Positions 1 through 5,978 of a DNA stretch of 5,978 nt are shown in pieces. The notes beneath the pieces are model-generated. The model was given only the letters and a program-made list of their open reading frames with translations. It did no database searches and was not told where the DNA came from. The DNA is from Gammaproteobacteria bacterium (GTDB lineage: Bacteria > Pseudomonadota > Gammaproteobacteria > Pseudomonadales > Porticoccaceae): contig SBGI01000082.1 in the NCBI GenBank assembly GCA_006227015.1, forward strand, positions 1-5,978, in the 5' to 3' direction. Both the position numbers and the translations under genes were made by a program. Every line of letters begins with the position of its first letter. Position 1 is the stretch's first letter.

Positions 1-12
1 GAGCAGTTATCG

Positions 13-48
13 AAGGGCGTGCATGGTATCATAGCCGCCCTTTTTTTT
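13..48 (+). terminator. Inverted repeat plus T-run upstream of serA
   Basis: The arms AAGGGCG (13-19) and CGCCCTT (36-42) pair perfectly over 7 bp, and a run of eight T occupies 41-48. The 16-base loop can fold further (GC ATG / CAT GC, with one bulged A). This is the shape of an intrinsic terminator reading on the + strand; the other strand has no T-run after the stem. It could end a gene lying left of the window, or attenuate serA. It overlaps a possible promoter, so its role is uncertain. Confidence 0.5.
24..32 (+). promoter_or_regulatory. Possible extended -10 promoter element for serA
   Basis: TGGTATCAT matches the extended -10 pattern TGnTATAAT with one mismatch in the hexamer. No convincing -35 hexamer lies 16-18 bases upstream, where the sequence is close to CAGTTA. 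A start near position 39 would give serA a leader of about 40 bases. The element sits in the loop of the inverted repeat at 13-48, so promoter and terminator readings compete. The assignment is inferred from pattern only. Confidence 0.35.
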
Positions 49-72
49 AGATAGCTGTATGGCCACCGGATC

Positions 73-78
73 GAGGAG
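73..78 (+). promoter_or_regulatory. serA ribosome binding site
   Basis: GAGGAG lies just ahead of the ATG at 82. Pairing through GAGG (73-76) leaves five bases to the start codon, which is normal spacing. The site supports the ATG at 82 over the out-of-frame ATG at 59. Confidence 0.7.
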
Positions 79-81
79 CGT

Positions 82-1311
82 ATGGTCAATTTTTCCCTGA
101 ACAAATCCAAGATTAAGTTTCTGCTGCTGGAAGGGGTACACCCTTCCGCCGTTACGACACTGGAAGCCGCTGGCTACACCAATGTGGAATACCTGAAATC
201 AGCGCTGTCTGAAGACCAGCTGGTGGACAAGATCAAGGATTTCCACTTTGTGGGTATACGCTCGCGCACCCAGCTCAACCGCCGCGTTCTGGACGCTGCC
301 AGCAAGCTGATCGGTATCGGCTGCTTCTGTATCGGCACCAACCAGGTAGACCTGCAGGCGGCCACCGAACATGGCGTGGTCGTATTCAATGCGCCCTATT
401 CCAACACCCGCAGTGTGGCGGAGCTGGTGATTGCAGAAACCATTATGCTGATGCGAGGCATCCCGGAGAAAAACGCAGCCGCCCACAAGGGTGACTGGCT
501 GAAGTCGGCCACCAACTCCTACGAAGTTCGCGGCAAGACCTTCGGCATTGTCGGCTATGGCAATATCGGCAGTCAGATCAGTGTCATGGCCGAGGCCATG
601 GGCATGAAGGTTCGGTTTTATGACGTGGTCACCAAGCTGCCGCTGGGCAACGCCGAACAGGTAGGCTCATTGCGGGAGTTGCTGCGCATTTCCGATGTCG
701 TTTCCCTACATGTGCCGGATACAGCGGCCACCCGCAATATGATGGGCGCTGATCAGCTCGCCGCCATGAAAAAAGGCGCCATCCTGATCAATGCCGCGCG
801 CGGCAAAGTCGTGGATATTGATGCCCTGTGTGGACGACTGGAAACCAAGCAAATCGGCGGTGCGGCCATCGACGTGTTCCCGGTTGAGCCCAAGTCAAAC
901 CAGGAAGAGTTCGTCTCGCCACTGCGCAAGTATGACAATGTCATTCTCACGCCACACATTGGCGGTTCCACCCAGGAAGCACAGGAAAATATTGGTCTGG
1001 AAGTGGCCGAGAAACTGGTCAAGTACAGCGACAACGGCACCACCATCAGCGCCGTCAACTTCCCGCAGGTGTCTCTGCCTTCACACGCCGGCACACACCG
1101 CCTGCTGCACGTGCACCACAACACGCCGGGCATCATGACTGCCATCAACCATGTGTTCTCGGACAACAATATCAATATCAGCGGCCAGTATTTGCAGACC
1201 ACCGAGTCCGTGGGCTACGTGGTGATTGATGTGGATGCTGAGTATAGCGATCTGGCTCTCAAGGAGCTGCGCACCATTGAAGGCACCATTCGCTGCCGGG
1301 TTCTTTTTTGA
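82..1311 (+). CDS. serA: D-3-phosphoglycerate dehydrogenase (SerA)
   Basis: This cytosolic enzyme oxidises 3-phosphoglycerate to 3-phosphohydroxypyruvate with NAD, the first committed step of serine synthesis. The 409 residues match the E. coli-type short form (410 aa) from end to end. The nucleotide-binding domain carries GYGNIG at 158-163. The catalytic set R240, E269 and H292 falls in the motifs INAARG, FPVEP and TPHIGG, and W139 is present. A C-terminal ACT domain covers about 336-409. H345, N347 and N365 align with the E. coli serine-binding residues H344, N346 and N364, so feedback inhibition by serine is expected (inference from alignment by eye). The ATG at 82 is supported by GAGGAG upstream and by alignment to the E. 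coli N-terminus. The gene stands alone on the + strand and ends 20 bases before a strong hairpin. No frameshift or missing key residue is seen. Confidence 0.97.
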   Translation: MVNFSLNKSKIKFLLLEGVHPSAVTTLEAAGYTNVEYLKSALSEDQLVDKIKDFHFVGIRSRTQLNRRVLDAASKLIGIGCFCIGTNQVDLQAATEHGVVVFNAPYSNTRSVAELVIAETIMLMRGIPEKNAAAHKGDWLKSATNSYEVRGKTFGIVGYGNIGSQISVMAEAMGMKVRFYDVVTKLPLGNAEQVGSLRELLRISDVVSLHVPDTAATRNMMGADQLAAMKKGAILINAARGKVVDIDALCGRLETKQIGGAAIDVFPVEPKSNQEEFVSPLRKYDNVILTPHIGGSTQEAQENIGLEVAEKLVKYSDNGTTISAVNFPQVSLPSHAGTHRLLHVHHNTPGIMTAINHVFSDNNINISGQYLQTTESVGYVVIDVDAEYSDLALKELRTIEGTIRCRVLF

Positions 1312-1330
1312 CCTGACACGCCACTGTTAC

Positions 1331-1359
1331 AAAAAAACCGCCATTCCGGCGGTTTTTTT
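1331..1359. terminator. Bidirectional terminator between serA and the hydrolase gene
   Basis: Seven A and CCGCC (1331-1342) pair with GGCGG and seven T (1348-1359), giving a perfect 12-bp stem with loop ATTCC. The T-run serves serA on the + strand, 20 bases after its stop. The A-run reads as a T-run on the minus strand and serves the converging hydrolase gene, whose stop is at 1386. It is the only evident structure in the 74-base gap. Confidence 0.93.
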
Positions 1360-1385
1360 GTGTGTCGGCTTTGTGGCTAAACACA

Positions 1386-2402
1386 TCAGCCTTCGCCGAT
1401 GGCCTTAAACACCTTATCCCGCAGCCAGGTGACTTCATTGACCAGGTGATGCTGGGCACCATGAATCACTTCCAGCTGCATATTGGGAAACTTCTTGCGG
1501 ATGGCACCAACATTAAAGCGCCAGTCCACTGTCGTATCGCAGTCACCCTGTATCACTTTGAGTGGAAAATTACAGGGTGGCAATGCGGCAAATTCCTCAG
1601 TCCATCGCTTCATCGAGGCAACCCATTCGATGGGAATAAAGCTGTACTGGAGCGGATCGGCATTCATCAGGAATTCATTGAATGCTTCATTGGCCGTATT
1701 GGGGCGGAATGTGCGCGACACCTTCTTGAGAATTCTGTTGAAGACCTTGTAGGTGCGCAGGCTTTTCATCCATTCCCGGGGCCGAATCAGCGGTGCCAGC
1801 ACGGTGACATCGGTGAGATCATTGGGGTAATGATGGGGCTTTGCCGCCATCACATACTTGATCAGGATGGCACCCCCGGTACTCTGCCCGATCGCATTCC
1901 AGGGCTTGGGGAAATGGGCTTCACACTGCATCAGCAGATCCGAAAACACATCCACATAATGGTCAAAGCTTTCAATGCTGACACGCTCCCCGCTGGACAG
2001 GCCGTGCCCCGGCAGATCGAAGGCCACCACCGCATAGCCCCGCCGCAGCAGGTGGCGAATCAGGTGGCCATAGAGGCCGATATGATCAAAATAGCCGTGC
2101 ACCACGAGGTAGGTACCACGGGGATTTTCCGGCAGCCAATAATGGGTGGCTATCTGGAAACCGGAAGATGAATAGCTACCCAGGCAGTAGCGGACATGAG
2201 ACAAATCGTCCGGCAATGCCAACCCGTAGTAGTCGAGATACCAGCTCTCCACCTCATTGCTGGCATGCCAGTCCACCGACGCATCAAAAGCCAGGCTTTG
2301 CAGGCCAGCCCGCAATAGTTCGAGCTGCTCCTGAACCTTTCCGCCAGACGCTGTCTTGACAGCATCAACCCGGTTCGGATCGTTTTCAGTGCTTGTCATC
2401 AT
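1386..2402 (-). CDS. Alpha/beta hydrolase, monoglyceride-lipase / lysophospholipase-like
   Basis: A 338-residue serine hydrolase of the alpha/beta fold (Hydrolase_4 / serine aminopeptidase S33-like group, which includes monoglyceride lipases and PldB-type lysophospholipases). The oxyanion-hole region is VVHGYFDH (about 100-107). FDLPGHGLSSGER (128-140) is a stretch typical of the monoglyceride-lipase group. The nucleophile elbow GQSTGG puts Ser at 174, the acid is probably D289 in GDCDTTV, and the His is probably H318 in HGAQHHLVNE, so the triad looks intact. The first 80 or so residues precede the fold core and are not recognised. No signal peptide is seen, so the protein is probably cytosolic. 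The substrate cannot be read from sequence; a lipid ester is a guess from the family. The start (ATG at 2402, or the ATG directly after it) overlaps the end of the upstream membrane-protein gene by 14-17 bases and has no good Shine-Dalgarno site, which suggests translational coupling. Confidence 0.9.
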   Translation of the reverse strand: MMTSTENDPNRVDAVKTASGGKVQEQLELLRAGLQSLAFDASVDWHASNEVESWYLDYYGLALPDDLSHVRYCLGSYSSSGFQIATHYWLPENPRGTYLVVHGYFDHIGLYGHLIRHLLRRGYAVVAFDLPGHGLSSGERVSIESFDHYVDVFSDLLMQCEAHFPKPWNAIGQSTGGAILIKYVMAAKPHHYPNDLTDVTVLAPLIRPREWMKSLRTYKVFNRILKKVSRTFRPNTANEAFNEFLMNADPLQYSFIPIEWVASMKRWTEEFAALPPCNFPLKVIQGDCDTTVDWRFNVGAIRKKFPNMQLEVIHGAQHHLVNEVTWLRDKVFKAIGEG

Positions 2403-2619
2403 GCACCAACAATATCACCAGACGCCTCACCAGAGGCGCCACAACCATGACGGAAGGGAATGCCACAACAAAGGCGAAGACCCAAGCGTGCAGCCAGATC
2501 TCGAGGATGTTTTCCACCAGACCGACATTAAAAATGCTGATTACCAGGGACATGAAGCAGGACATGAACAGCGCCATCAGAAAAGCAAACAGGACATGCT
2601 GAAATTTACGATGAATCAC
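2386..2619 (-). CDS. Small two-helix membrane protein, DUF2798-like
   Basis: A 77-residue protein read from a GTG start at 2619. AGGAG lies at 2630-2634, ten bases upstream. The frame stays open to a TTG at 2670, but that start would lie against the fba terminator and add a Gly/Pro-rich lead with no family resemblance. The mature-looking sequence opens MIHRKFQHVLFAFLMALFMS, as in DUF2798 proteins (family recalled, not searched). Two hydrophobic helices lie at about 8-30 and 41-64, the second containing a Pro (AFPSV). A basic Arg-Arg follows, then a short charged tail DDKH. It is probably an inner-membrane protein. Its function is unknown. It ends inside the hydrolase start region and lies 49 bases downstream of the fba terminator on the same strand, so it may depend on readthrough or on a promoter I could not identify. 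Confidence 0.8.
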   Translation of the reverse strand: MIHRKFQHVLFAFLMALFMSCFMSLVISIFNVGLVENILEIWLHAWVFAFVVAFPSVMVVAPLVRRLVILLVHDDKH

Positions 2620-2668
2620 CGGCTTGAAACTCCTGATCCCCGGGTACGCACCAGGGCCACCACGGGTC

Positions 2669-2693
2669 AAAAAAGGGCGGTTAAACCGCCCTT
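2669..2693 (-). terminator. Intrinsic terminator of the epd-pgk-fba operon
   Basis: Read on the minus strand, AAGGGCGG and CCGCCCTT form an 8-bp stem (2693-2686 with 2680-2673) around a TTTAA loop. The stem runs into a T-tract ending at 2669. It starts 13 bases after the fba stop. The + strand lacks a T-run after the stem, so it is directional. Confidence 0.9.
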
Positions 2694-2706
2694 ATGGTCT
2701 GAATCA

Positions 2707-3774
2707 CTAGGCATTGACCTTCGGATTTAGCTCACCACTCTGGTAGCGGGCCGACATGCTCTCCAGCCCGATTGCGGTAATTTTCCCGGCATTGCCTGCC
2801 GTGCCAAAGGCCTCATAGCGAGCCAGACAGATTTCCTTCATGGCCTTGACGGTTTCCTTAAGGTATTTGCGCGGGTCGAACTCGGCAGGATTGTTGGCCA
2901 GGAAGCGACGCACCGCACCGGTAGAAGCCAGGCGCAAATCCGTGTCGATGTTTACCTTGCGCACACCGTGCTTAATGCCTTCGACAATCTCCTCCACCGG
3001 TACACCATAGGTCTCGGGGATATCACCGCCGTATTCATTGATGACTGCCAACCAGTCCTGAGGCACCGAGGAAGAACCGTGCATCACCAGATGAGTATTG
3101 GGAATACGGGCATTAATCTCCTTGATCCGCTCAATGGCCAGGATATCGCCGGTGGGCGGACGGGAAAACTTGTAAGCGCCGTGGGAAGTGCCAATGGCGA
3201 TGGCCAGGGCATCCACACCGGTTTTAGCGACAAAGTCCGCCGCTTCTTCAGGGTCGGTCAGCAGCTGATCGTGGGACAAGGTTCCCTCGGCACCAACGCC
3301 GTCCTCTTCACCCGCCTGCCCTGTTTCCAGAGAACCCAGGCAACCCAGCTCACCTTCCACGGAGACACCACAGGCGTGGGCCATATCGACCACCCGCCGG
3401 GTGACCTCGACGTTATAGTCGTAAGATGCCGGGGTTTTGCCATCTTCCTGCAGGGAGCCGTCCATCATCACCGAACTGAAACCAAGCTGGATGGAACGCT
3501 GGCAGACCGCTGGGCTGGTGCCGTGATCCTGGTGCATACACACCGGAATATGGGGGAACTCTTCAATTGCCGCCAGAATCAGATGCCGTAAAAACGGTGC
3601 ACCGGCATACTTACGGGCACCGGCAGACGCCTGCACAATTACCGGCGAATCGGTTTCATCGGCGGCCTCCATAATGGCCCGCATCTGTTCCAGGTTATTC
3701 ACGTTAAATGCCGGCACGCCATAACTGTGCTCGGCAGCGTGGTCCAGTAGTTGGCGCAGTGAAATAAGTGCCAT
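2707..3774 (-). CDS. fba: Class II fructose-1,6-bisphosphate aldolase, Calvin-subtype (class IIB)
   Basis: This zinc-dependent cytosolic aldolase interconverts fructose 1,6-bisphosphate with glyceraldehyde 3-phosphate and dihydroxyacetone phosphate, in glycolysis and gluconeogenesis. The 355 residues fit the long class II form of pseudomonads and autotrophs ('Calvin cycle subtype') rather than the E. coli FbaA form. CMHQDHGTS places the catalytic Asp at D83 and a zinc His at H84. Further zinc ligands are H198 in GTSHG and H232 in [18 protein letters not shown] (141-150) and KVNIDTD (273-279, with N275 and D277) are the expected phosphate and substrate motifs. The subtype name does not itself show carbon fixation; no RuBisCO or phosphoribulokinase gene is in view. 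The ATG start has AAAGGA seven bases upstream (3782-3787). It follows pgk by 36 bases with no terminator between, so the two are probably co-transcribed, and it is followed by a strong terminator. Confidence 0.96.
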   Translation of the reverse strand: MALISLRQLLDHAAEHSYGVPAFNVNNLEQMRAIMEAADETDSPVIVQASAGARKYAGAPFLRHLILAAIEEFPHIPVCMHQDHGTSPAVCQRSIQLGFSSVMMDGSLQEDGKTPASYDYNVEVTRRVVDMAHACGVSVEGELGCLGSLETGQAGEEDGVGAEGTLSHDQLLTDPEEAADFVAKTGVDALAIAIGTSHGAYKFSRPPTGDILAIERIKEINARIPNTHLVMHGSSSVPQDWLAVINEYGGDIPETYGVPVEEIVEGIKHGVRKVNIDTDLRLASTGAVRRFLANNPAEFDPRKYLKETVKAMKEICLARYEAFGTAGNAGKITAIGLESMSARYQSGELNPKVNA

Positions 3775-3781
3775 GAAATTA

Positions 3782-3787
3782 TCCTTT
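3782..3787 (-). promoter_or_regulatory. fba ribosome binding site
   Basis: AAAGGA on the minus strand lies seven bases from the ATG at 3774, inside the 36-base pgk-fba spacer. It fixes the fba start. Confidence 0.75.
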
Positions 3788-3810
3788 ATTCAGTAACTGT
3801 TTTTTGCTGT

Positions 3811-4980
3811 TCAGTTTTGGGCGCGGGCTTCAAGGACGGCTACCGCCGGCAGAACCTTACCTTCCACATATTCCAGGAAAGCGCCCCCTCCAGTGGAAAT
3901 ATAGGAGACTTTATCAGCGATACCATATTTATCTACCGCCGCCAGGGTGTCACCACCACCGGCAATGGAAAAGCCCTCGTTGGCGGCAATCGCCTCGGCA
4001 ATGGCCTGGGTACCCGCTCCAAACTGATTAAATTCAAACACACCCACCGGGCCATTCCAGATAATGGTTCCGGCATTGCGCAATATGTCAGCCAATGTGG
4101 CAGAGGTTTCCGGGCCGATATCAAAGATCATATCGTCCACCGCCACATCCGTCGTTTTCTTCAGGGTCGCCTCGGCGGACTCGGAAAACTCCTTGCCAAC
4201 TACCACATCACTGGGCAGCGGGATTTGGGTTTTCTCCATCAGCGATTTAGCCTGAGGAATCAGTTCGTGCTCACACAGTGAATTGCCCACGGGCAACCCG
4301 GCGGCCGCCAGAAACGTATTGGCGATACCACCGCCAACAATCAGCTGGTCAACCTTGTCCGACAGCGTTTCCAGCACGGTCAGCTTGGTGGACACTTTGG
4401 AGCCACCAACAATCGCCACCATGGGACGGGCCGGATTGGCGAGGGATTTTTCAAGGGCATCCAGCTCAGCAGCCAGCAGGGGACCGGCACAGGCGACCGG
4501 GGCAAAACGGGCAACACCGTGGGTGGAGGCCTGGGCGCGGTGAGCCGTGCCGAACGCATCCATTACGAATATATCGCAGAGGTCGGCATAGGCGCGGGAT
4601 AGGGTTTCATCGTCTTTTTTCTCGCCGGGATTGAAGCGGACATTTTCCAGCAACGCCAGCTGGCCATTTTCCAGCTCGACGCCATGTTGCCAGTCTGACA
4701 GGACAGCGACTTCTCTTCCCAGCAGTTTGCCCAGGTGATCTGCCACCGGCTGCATGGCGAATTGCGCTTCAAACTGTCCTTCCGTGGGCCGCCCCAGGTG
4801 GGACATGACTATTACTTTCGCTCCCGCGGCAAGCGCCTGCTCGATCGTGGGTAACGCGGCGCGGATACGGACGTCGGAAGTCACCACGCCATCTTTTACC
4901 GGCACATTGAGGTCTTCCCTGATCAGCACCCGCTTGCCCGCCAGGTCCAGATCCACCATTTTCAATACATTCAATGCCAT
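3811..4980 (-). CDS. pgk: Phosphoglycerate kinase (Pgk)
   Basis: This cytosolic kinase transfers phosphate between 1,3-bisphosphoglycerate and ADP to give 3-phosphoglycerate and ATP, reversibly. Its 389 residues match the usual bacterial length (E. coli 387). The N-terminal domain binds 3-phosphoglycerate through R21, D23 and N25 (REDLNVP), R38, H61 and R64 (SHLGRP), R115 (LENVRF) and R148 (AHRAQAS). The C-terminal nucleotide domain has GGSKVSTK (192-199), GGGIANTFL (217-224 region), WNGPVGVFE (308-316), GGGDT (341-345) and [10 protein letters not shown] (362-371). All key residues are present. It lies 15 bases after epd and 36 bases before fba on the same strand, the conserved epd-pgk-fba order of gammaproteobacteria. 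Its product 3-phosphoglycerate is the substrate of SerA, encoded at the other end of the window. Confidence 0.97.
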   Translation of the reverse strand: MALNVLKMVDLDLAGKRVLIREDLNVPVKDGVVTSDVRIRAALPTIEQALAAGAKVIVMSHLGRPTEGQFEAQFAMQPVADHLGKLLGREVAVLSDWQHGVELENGQLALLENVRFNPGEKKDDETLSRAYADLCDIFVMDAFGTAHRAQASTHGVARFAPVACAGPLLAAELDALEKSLANPARPMVAIVGGSKVSTKLTVLETLSDKVDQLIVGGGIANTFLAAAGLPVGNSLCEHELIPQAKSLMEKTQIPLPSDVVVGKEFSESAEATLKKTTDVAVDDMIFDIGPETSATLADILRNAGTIIWNGPVGVFEFNQFGAGTQAIAEAIAANEGFSIAGGGDTLAAVDKYGIADKVSYISTGGGAFLEYVEGKVLPAVAVLEARAQN

Positions 4981-4990
4981 CTTGAAATTA

Positions 4991-4998
4991 CCTTTTTA
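4991..4998 (-). promoter_or_regulatory. pgk ribosome binding site merged with the epd stop codon
   Basis: On the minus strand the epd stop TAA runs straight into AAAGG (TAAAAAGG, 4998-4991). The pgk ATG follows ten bases later. Ribosomes ending epd therefore stop on the pgk binding site, which suggests translational coupling (inference). The spacing is slightly long. Confidence 0.65.
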
Positions 4999-5978
4999 TA
5001 TGCGGCCTATACTCGACATAGGGACCCAGTGCTTCACCAGCTCCACCATGCGATTGGCATAACCCCACTCGTTGTCAAACCACACCAGAACCTTGACCAG
5101 CCGCCGCTGGCTGACCCTGGTCTGGCTCGCATCGACAATGCCACTGCGGGGATCGTGATTAAAATCGCAGGAGGCCAACGGCTCCTCGGTGTAACCGAGG
5201 ATGCCCGCTAACCGCTTTTCTGCCACCTCTTCCAACACCCGATTCACGGTACCGGCGTCCACATCCACTTGTAGCAGGATAGACAGGTCGATAGCAGATA
5301 CGTTCAGTGTCGGCACTCGCATTGCCTGAGCCTCAAAGCGACCGCTCAATTCCGGCAGCAATCGGTCGATACCCCGTGCCAACCCCGTGTCCACAGGAAT
5401 AATGGACTGCATGGCTGCACGGGTTTTGCGCAAATCCGTATGGTGGTAAGCATCGATCACCGGCTGGTCATTCATTGCCGAGTGGATGGTGGTAATCACC
5501 CCGCCCTCGACACCGAATGCCCGGTGTAATGCGTCTATAACCGGAATCACGCAGTTGGTTGAGCAGGAGGCGTTGGAAATTACCGTTTCCTGCCCGGTCA
5601 GCAGGTGTTCATTGACCCCCAGCACAACAGTCGCATCAACGCTGGGTTCAGCCGGTTGTGAAAACAGGACTTTGCCGGCACCTGCTGTCAGGTGTTGTTC
5701 CGCGGTGTCGCGATCTGTGAACGCGCCACTGCATTCCAGCACCACGTCCACAGCCAGTTCCCGCCAAGGCAAGGCCAGAATATCCTCACTGTGGAATACT
5801 GAAATCGGGTCACCGTTGATGGTCAGCAGGTCATCCTCCACCGTCACGGAGCCGGGAAAGCGACCATGGGTGGAATCGTATTTAGTCAGGTGCGCAATGG
5901 TTTTGCAGTCGGCCGGCTCATTGATGGCCACCACCTGAATCTCGTCACGGGCTCCCGATTCATAGAGCGCCCGCAACA
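4996..5978 (-). CDS. epd: Erythrose-4-phosphate dehydrogenase, GAPDH family (partial at 5' end)
   Basis: Epd oxidises erythrose 4-phosphate to 4-phosphoerythronate with NAD, the first step of the DXP-dependent pyridoxal phosphate route. The visible 326 residues begin with a TTG codon at 5976 that is an internal Leu, not a start: the text LRALYESG aligns with E. coli Epd VRALYESG at about residue 18. About 17 residues holding the NAD-binding GxGRIG motif therefore lie beyond the window. Counting from that Leu, the catalytic Cys is C138 in SNASCSTN and the catalytic His is H164 in [10 protein letters not shown]. The latter motif, VIDAYHH and SIIPVDTG favour Epd over GapA, which has HAYTxDQ and a glycolytic-type SxxNIIP region. 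[12 protein letters not shown] (299-310) is the family C-terminal signature. Ser replaces the usual Thr directly after the catalytic Cys. It is the first visible gene of epd-pgk-fba. Some GAPDH activity cannot be excluded from sequence. Confidence 0.9.
   Translation of the reverse strand, partial: LRALYESGARDEIQVVAINEPADCKTIAHLTKYDSTHGRFPGSVTVEDDLLTINGDPISVFHSEDILALPWRELAVDVVLECSGAFTDRDTAEQHLTAGAGKVLFSQPAEPSVDATVVLGVNEHLLTGQETVISNASCSTNCVIPVIDALHRAFGVEGGVITTIHSAMNDQPVIDAYHHTDLRKTRAAMQSIIPVDTGLARGIDRLLPELSGRFEAQAMRVPTLNVSAIDLSILLQVDVDAGTVNRVLEEVAEKRLAGILGYTEEPLASCDFNHDPRSGIVDASQTRVSQRRLVKVLVWFDNEWGYANRMVELVKHWVPMSSIGRI

Noticed and set aside
59..100. Thirteen-codon open frame starting at ATG 59 and overlapping the serA start out of frame
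   Set aside because: It has no binding site of its own, no Ser-rich or attenuator-like composition beyond chance, and serA has a good site at 73-78.
753..1202. Minus-strand open frame of 149 codons opposite serA
   Set aside because: It lies wholly inside the conserved SerA coding region, with odd Ser/Met/Trp-rich composition and no supporting signals.
1362..2171. Long + strand open frame (269 codons) opposite the hydrolase gene
   Set aside because: It lies antisense to a gene with an intact catalytic triad, has no recognisable motif, and runs across the terminator region; it is a shadow of the real frame.
2665..2670. TTGACC on the minus strand as a -35 for the membrane-protein gene
   Set aside because: The hexamers 16-18 bases downstream (CGTACC, GTACCC, TACCCG) are poor -10 matches.
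2968..3591. 207-codon + strand open frame opposite fba
   Set aside because: Its sequence is explained by the codon pattern of the strongly conserved aldolase on the other strand, and no family is recognised.
2707..3774. Calvin-cycle (carbon fixation) gene cluster suggested by the aldolase subtype
   Set aside because: This aldolase form is also the ordinary glycolytic/gluconeogenic enzyme in pseudomonads and relatives; no RuBisCO, phosphoribulokinase or other Calvin-specific gene is present in the window.
3778..3783. GATAAT on the minus strand just before fba, resembling a -10 box
   Set aside because: It overlaps the fba Shine-Dalgarno site and lies only three bases from the ATG, so a promoter here could not give a usable fba leader.

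Overview
The window looks like an ordinary chromosomal stretch from a gammaproteobacterium. The SerA, Pgk, class II aldolase and Epd proteins all read as close relatives of Pseudomonas or Escherichia versions. The gene order epd-pgk-fba and the long 'Calvin-subtype' class II aldolase point to the Pseudomonas / Marinobacter / Alcanivorax / Cellvibrionales side of that class rather than to enterics. The genus cannot be fixed from sequence alone. Base composition is moderate to high GC and looks even throughout. I see no mobile element, tRNA, rRNA, CRISPR array or recognisable foreign segment, and no gene-free gap over 300 bases.

Layout. Positions 1-81 are a leader with an inverted repeat plus T-run and a possible extended -10 promoter, ahead of serA (82-1311, + strand), a full-length 3-phosphoglycerate dehydrogenase. 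A perfect A/T-flanked hairpin (1331-1359) separates serA from four complete genes and one partial gene on the minus strand. Read in transcription order these are: epd (5' end cut by the window edge, 5978-4996), pgk (4980-3811), fba (3774-2707), an fba terminator (2693-2669), a small two-helix DUF2798-like membrane protein (2619-2386), and an alpha/beta hydrolase (2402-1386) whose start overlaps the end of the membrane protein gene. The last gene converges on serA, and the shared hairpin can terminate both.

Function. Pgk and Fba are core enzymes of glycolysis and gluconeogenesis. Epd is a GAPDH relative that oxidises erythrose 4-phosphate on the way to pyridoxal phosphate. SerA draws 3-phosphoglycerate, the Pgk product, into serine synthesis and keeps the residues used for serine feedback control. 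The membrane protein and hydrolase are an accessory pair of unknown role, probably translationally coupled, lying just downstream of the fba terminator.

I looked for an unusual system and did not find one. The points worth a second look are small: the double reading of the serA leader, the overlapping membrane-protein/hydrolase pair behind a terminator, and a Ser in place of Thr after the Epd catalytic cysteine.
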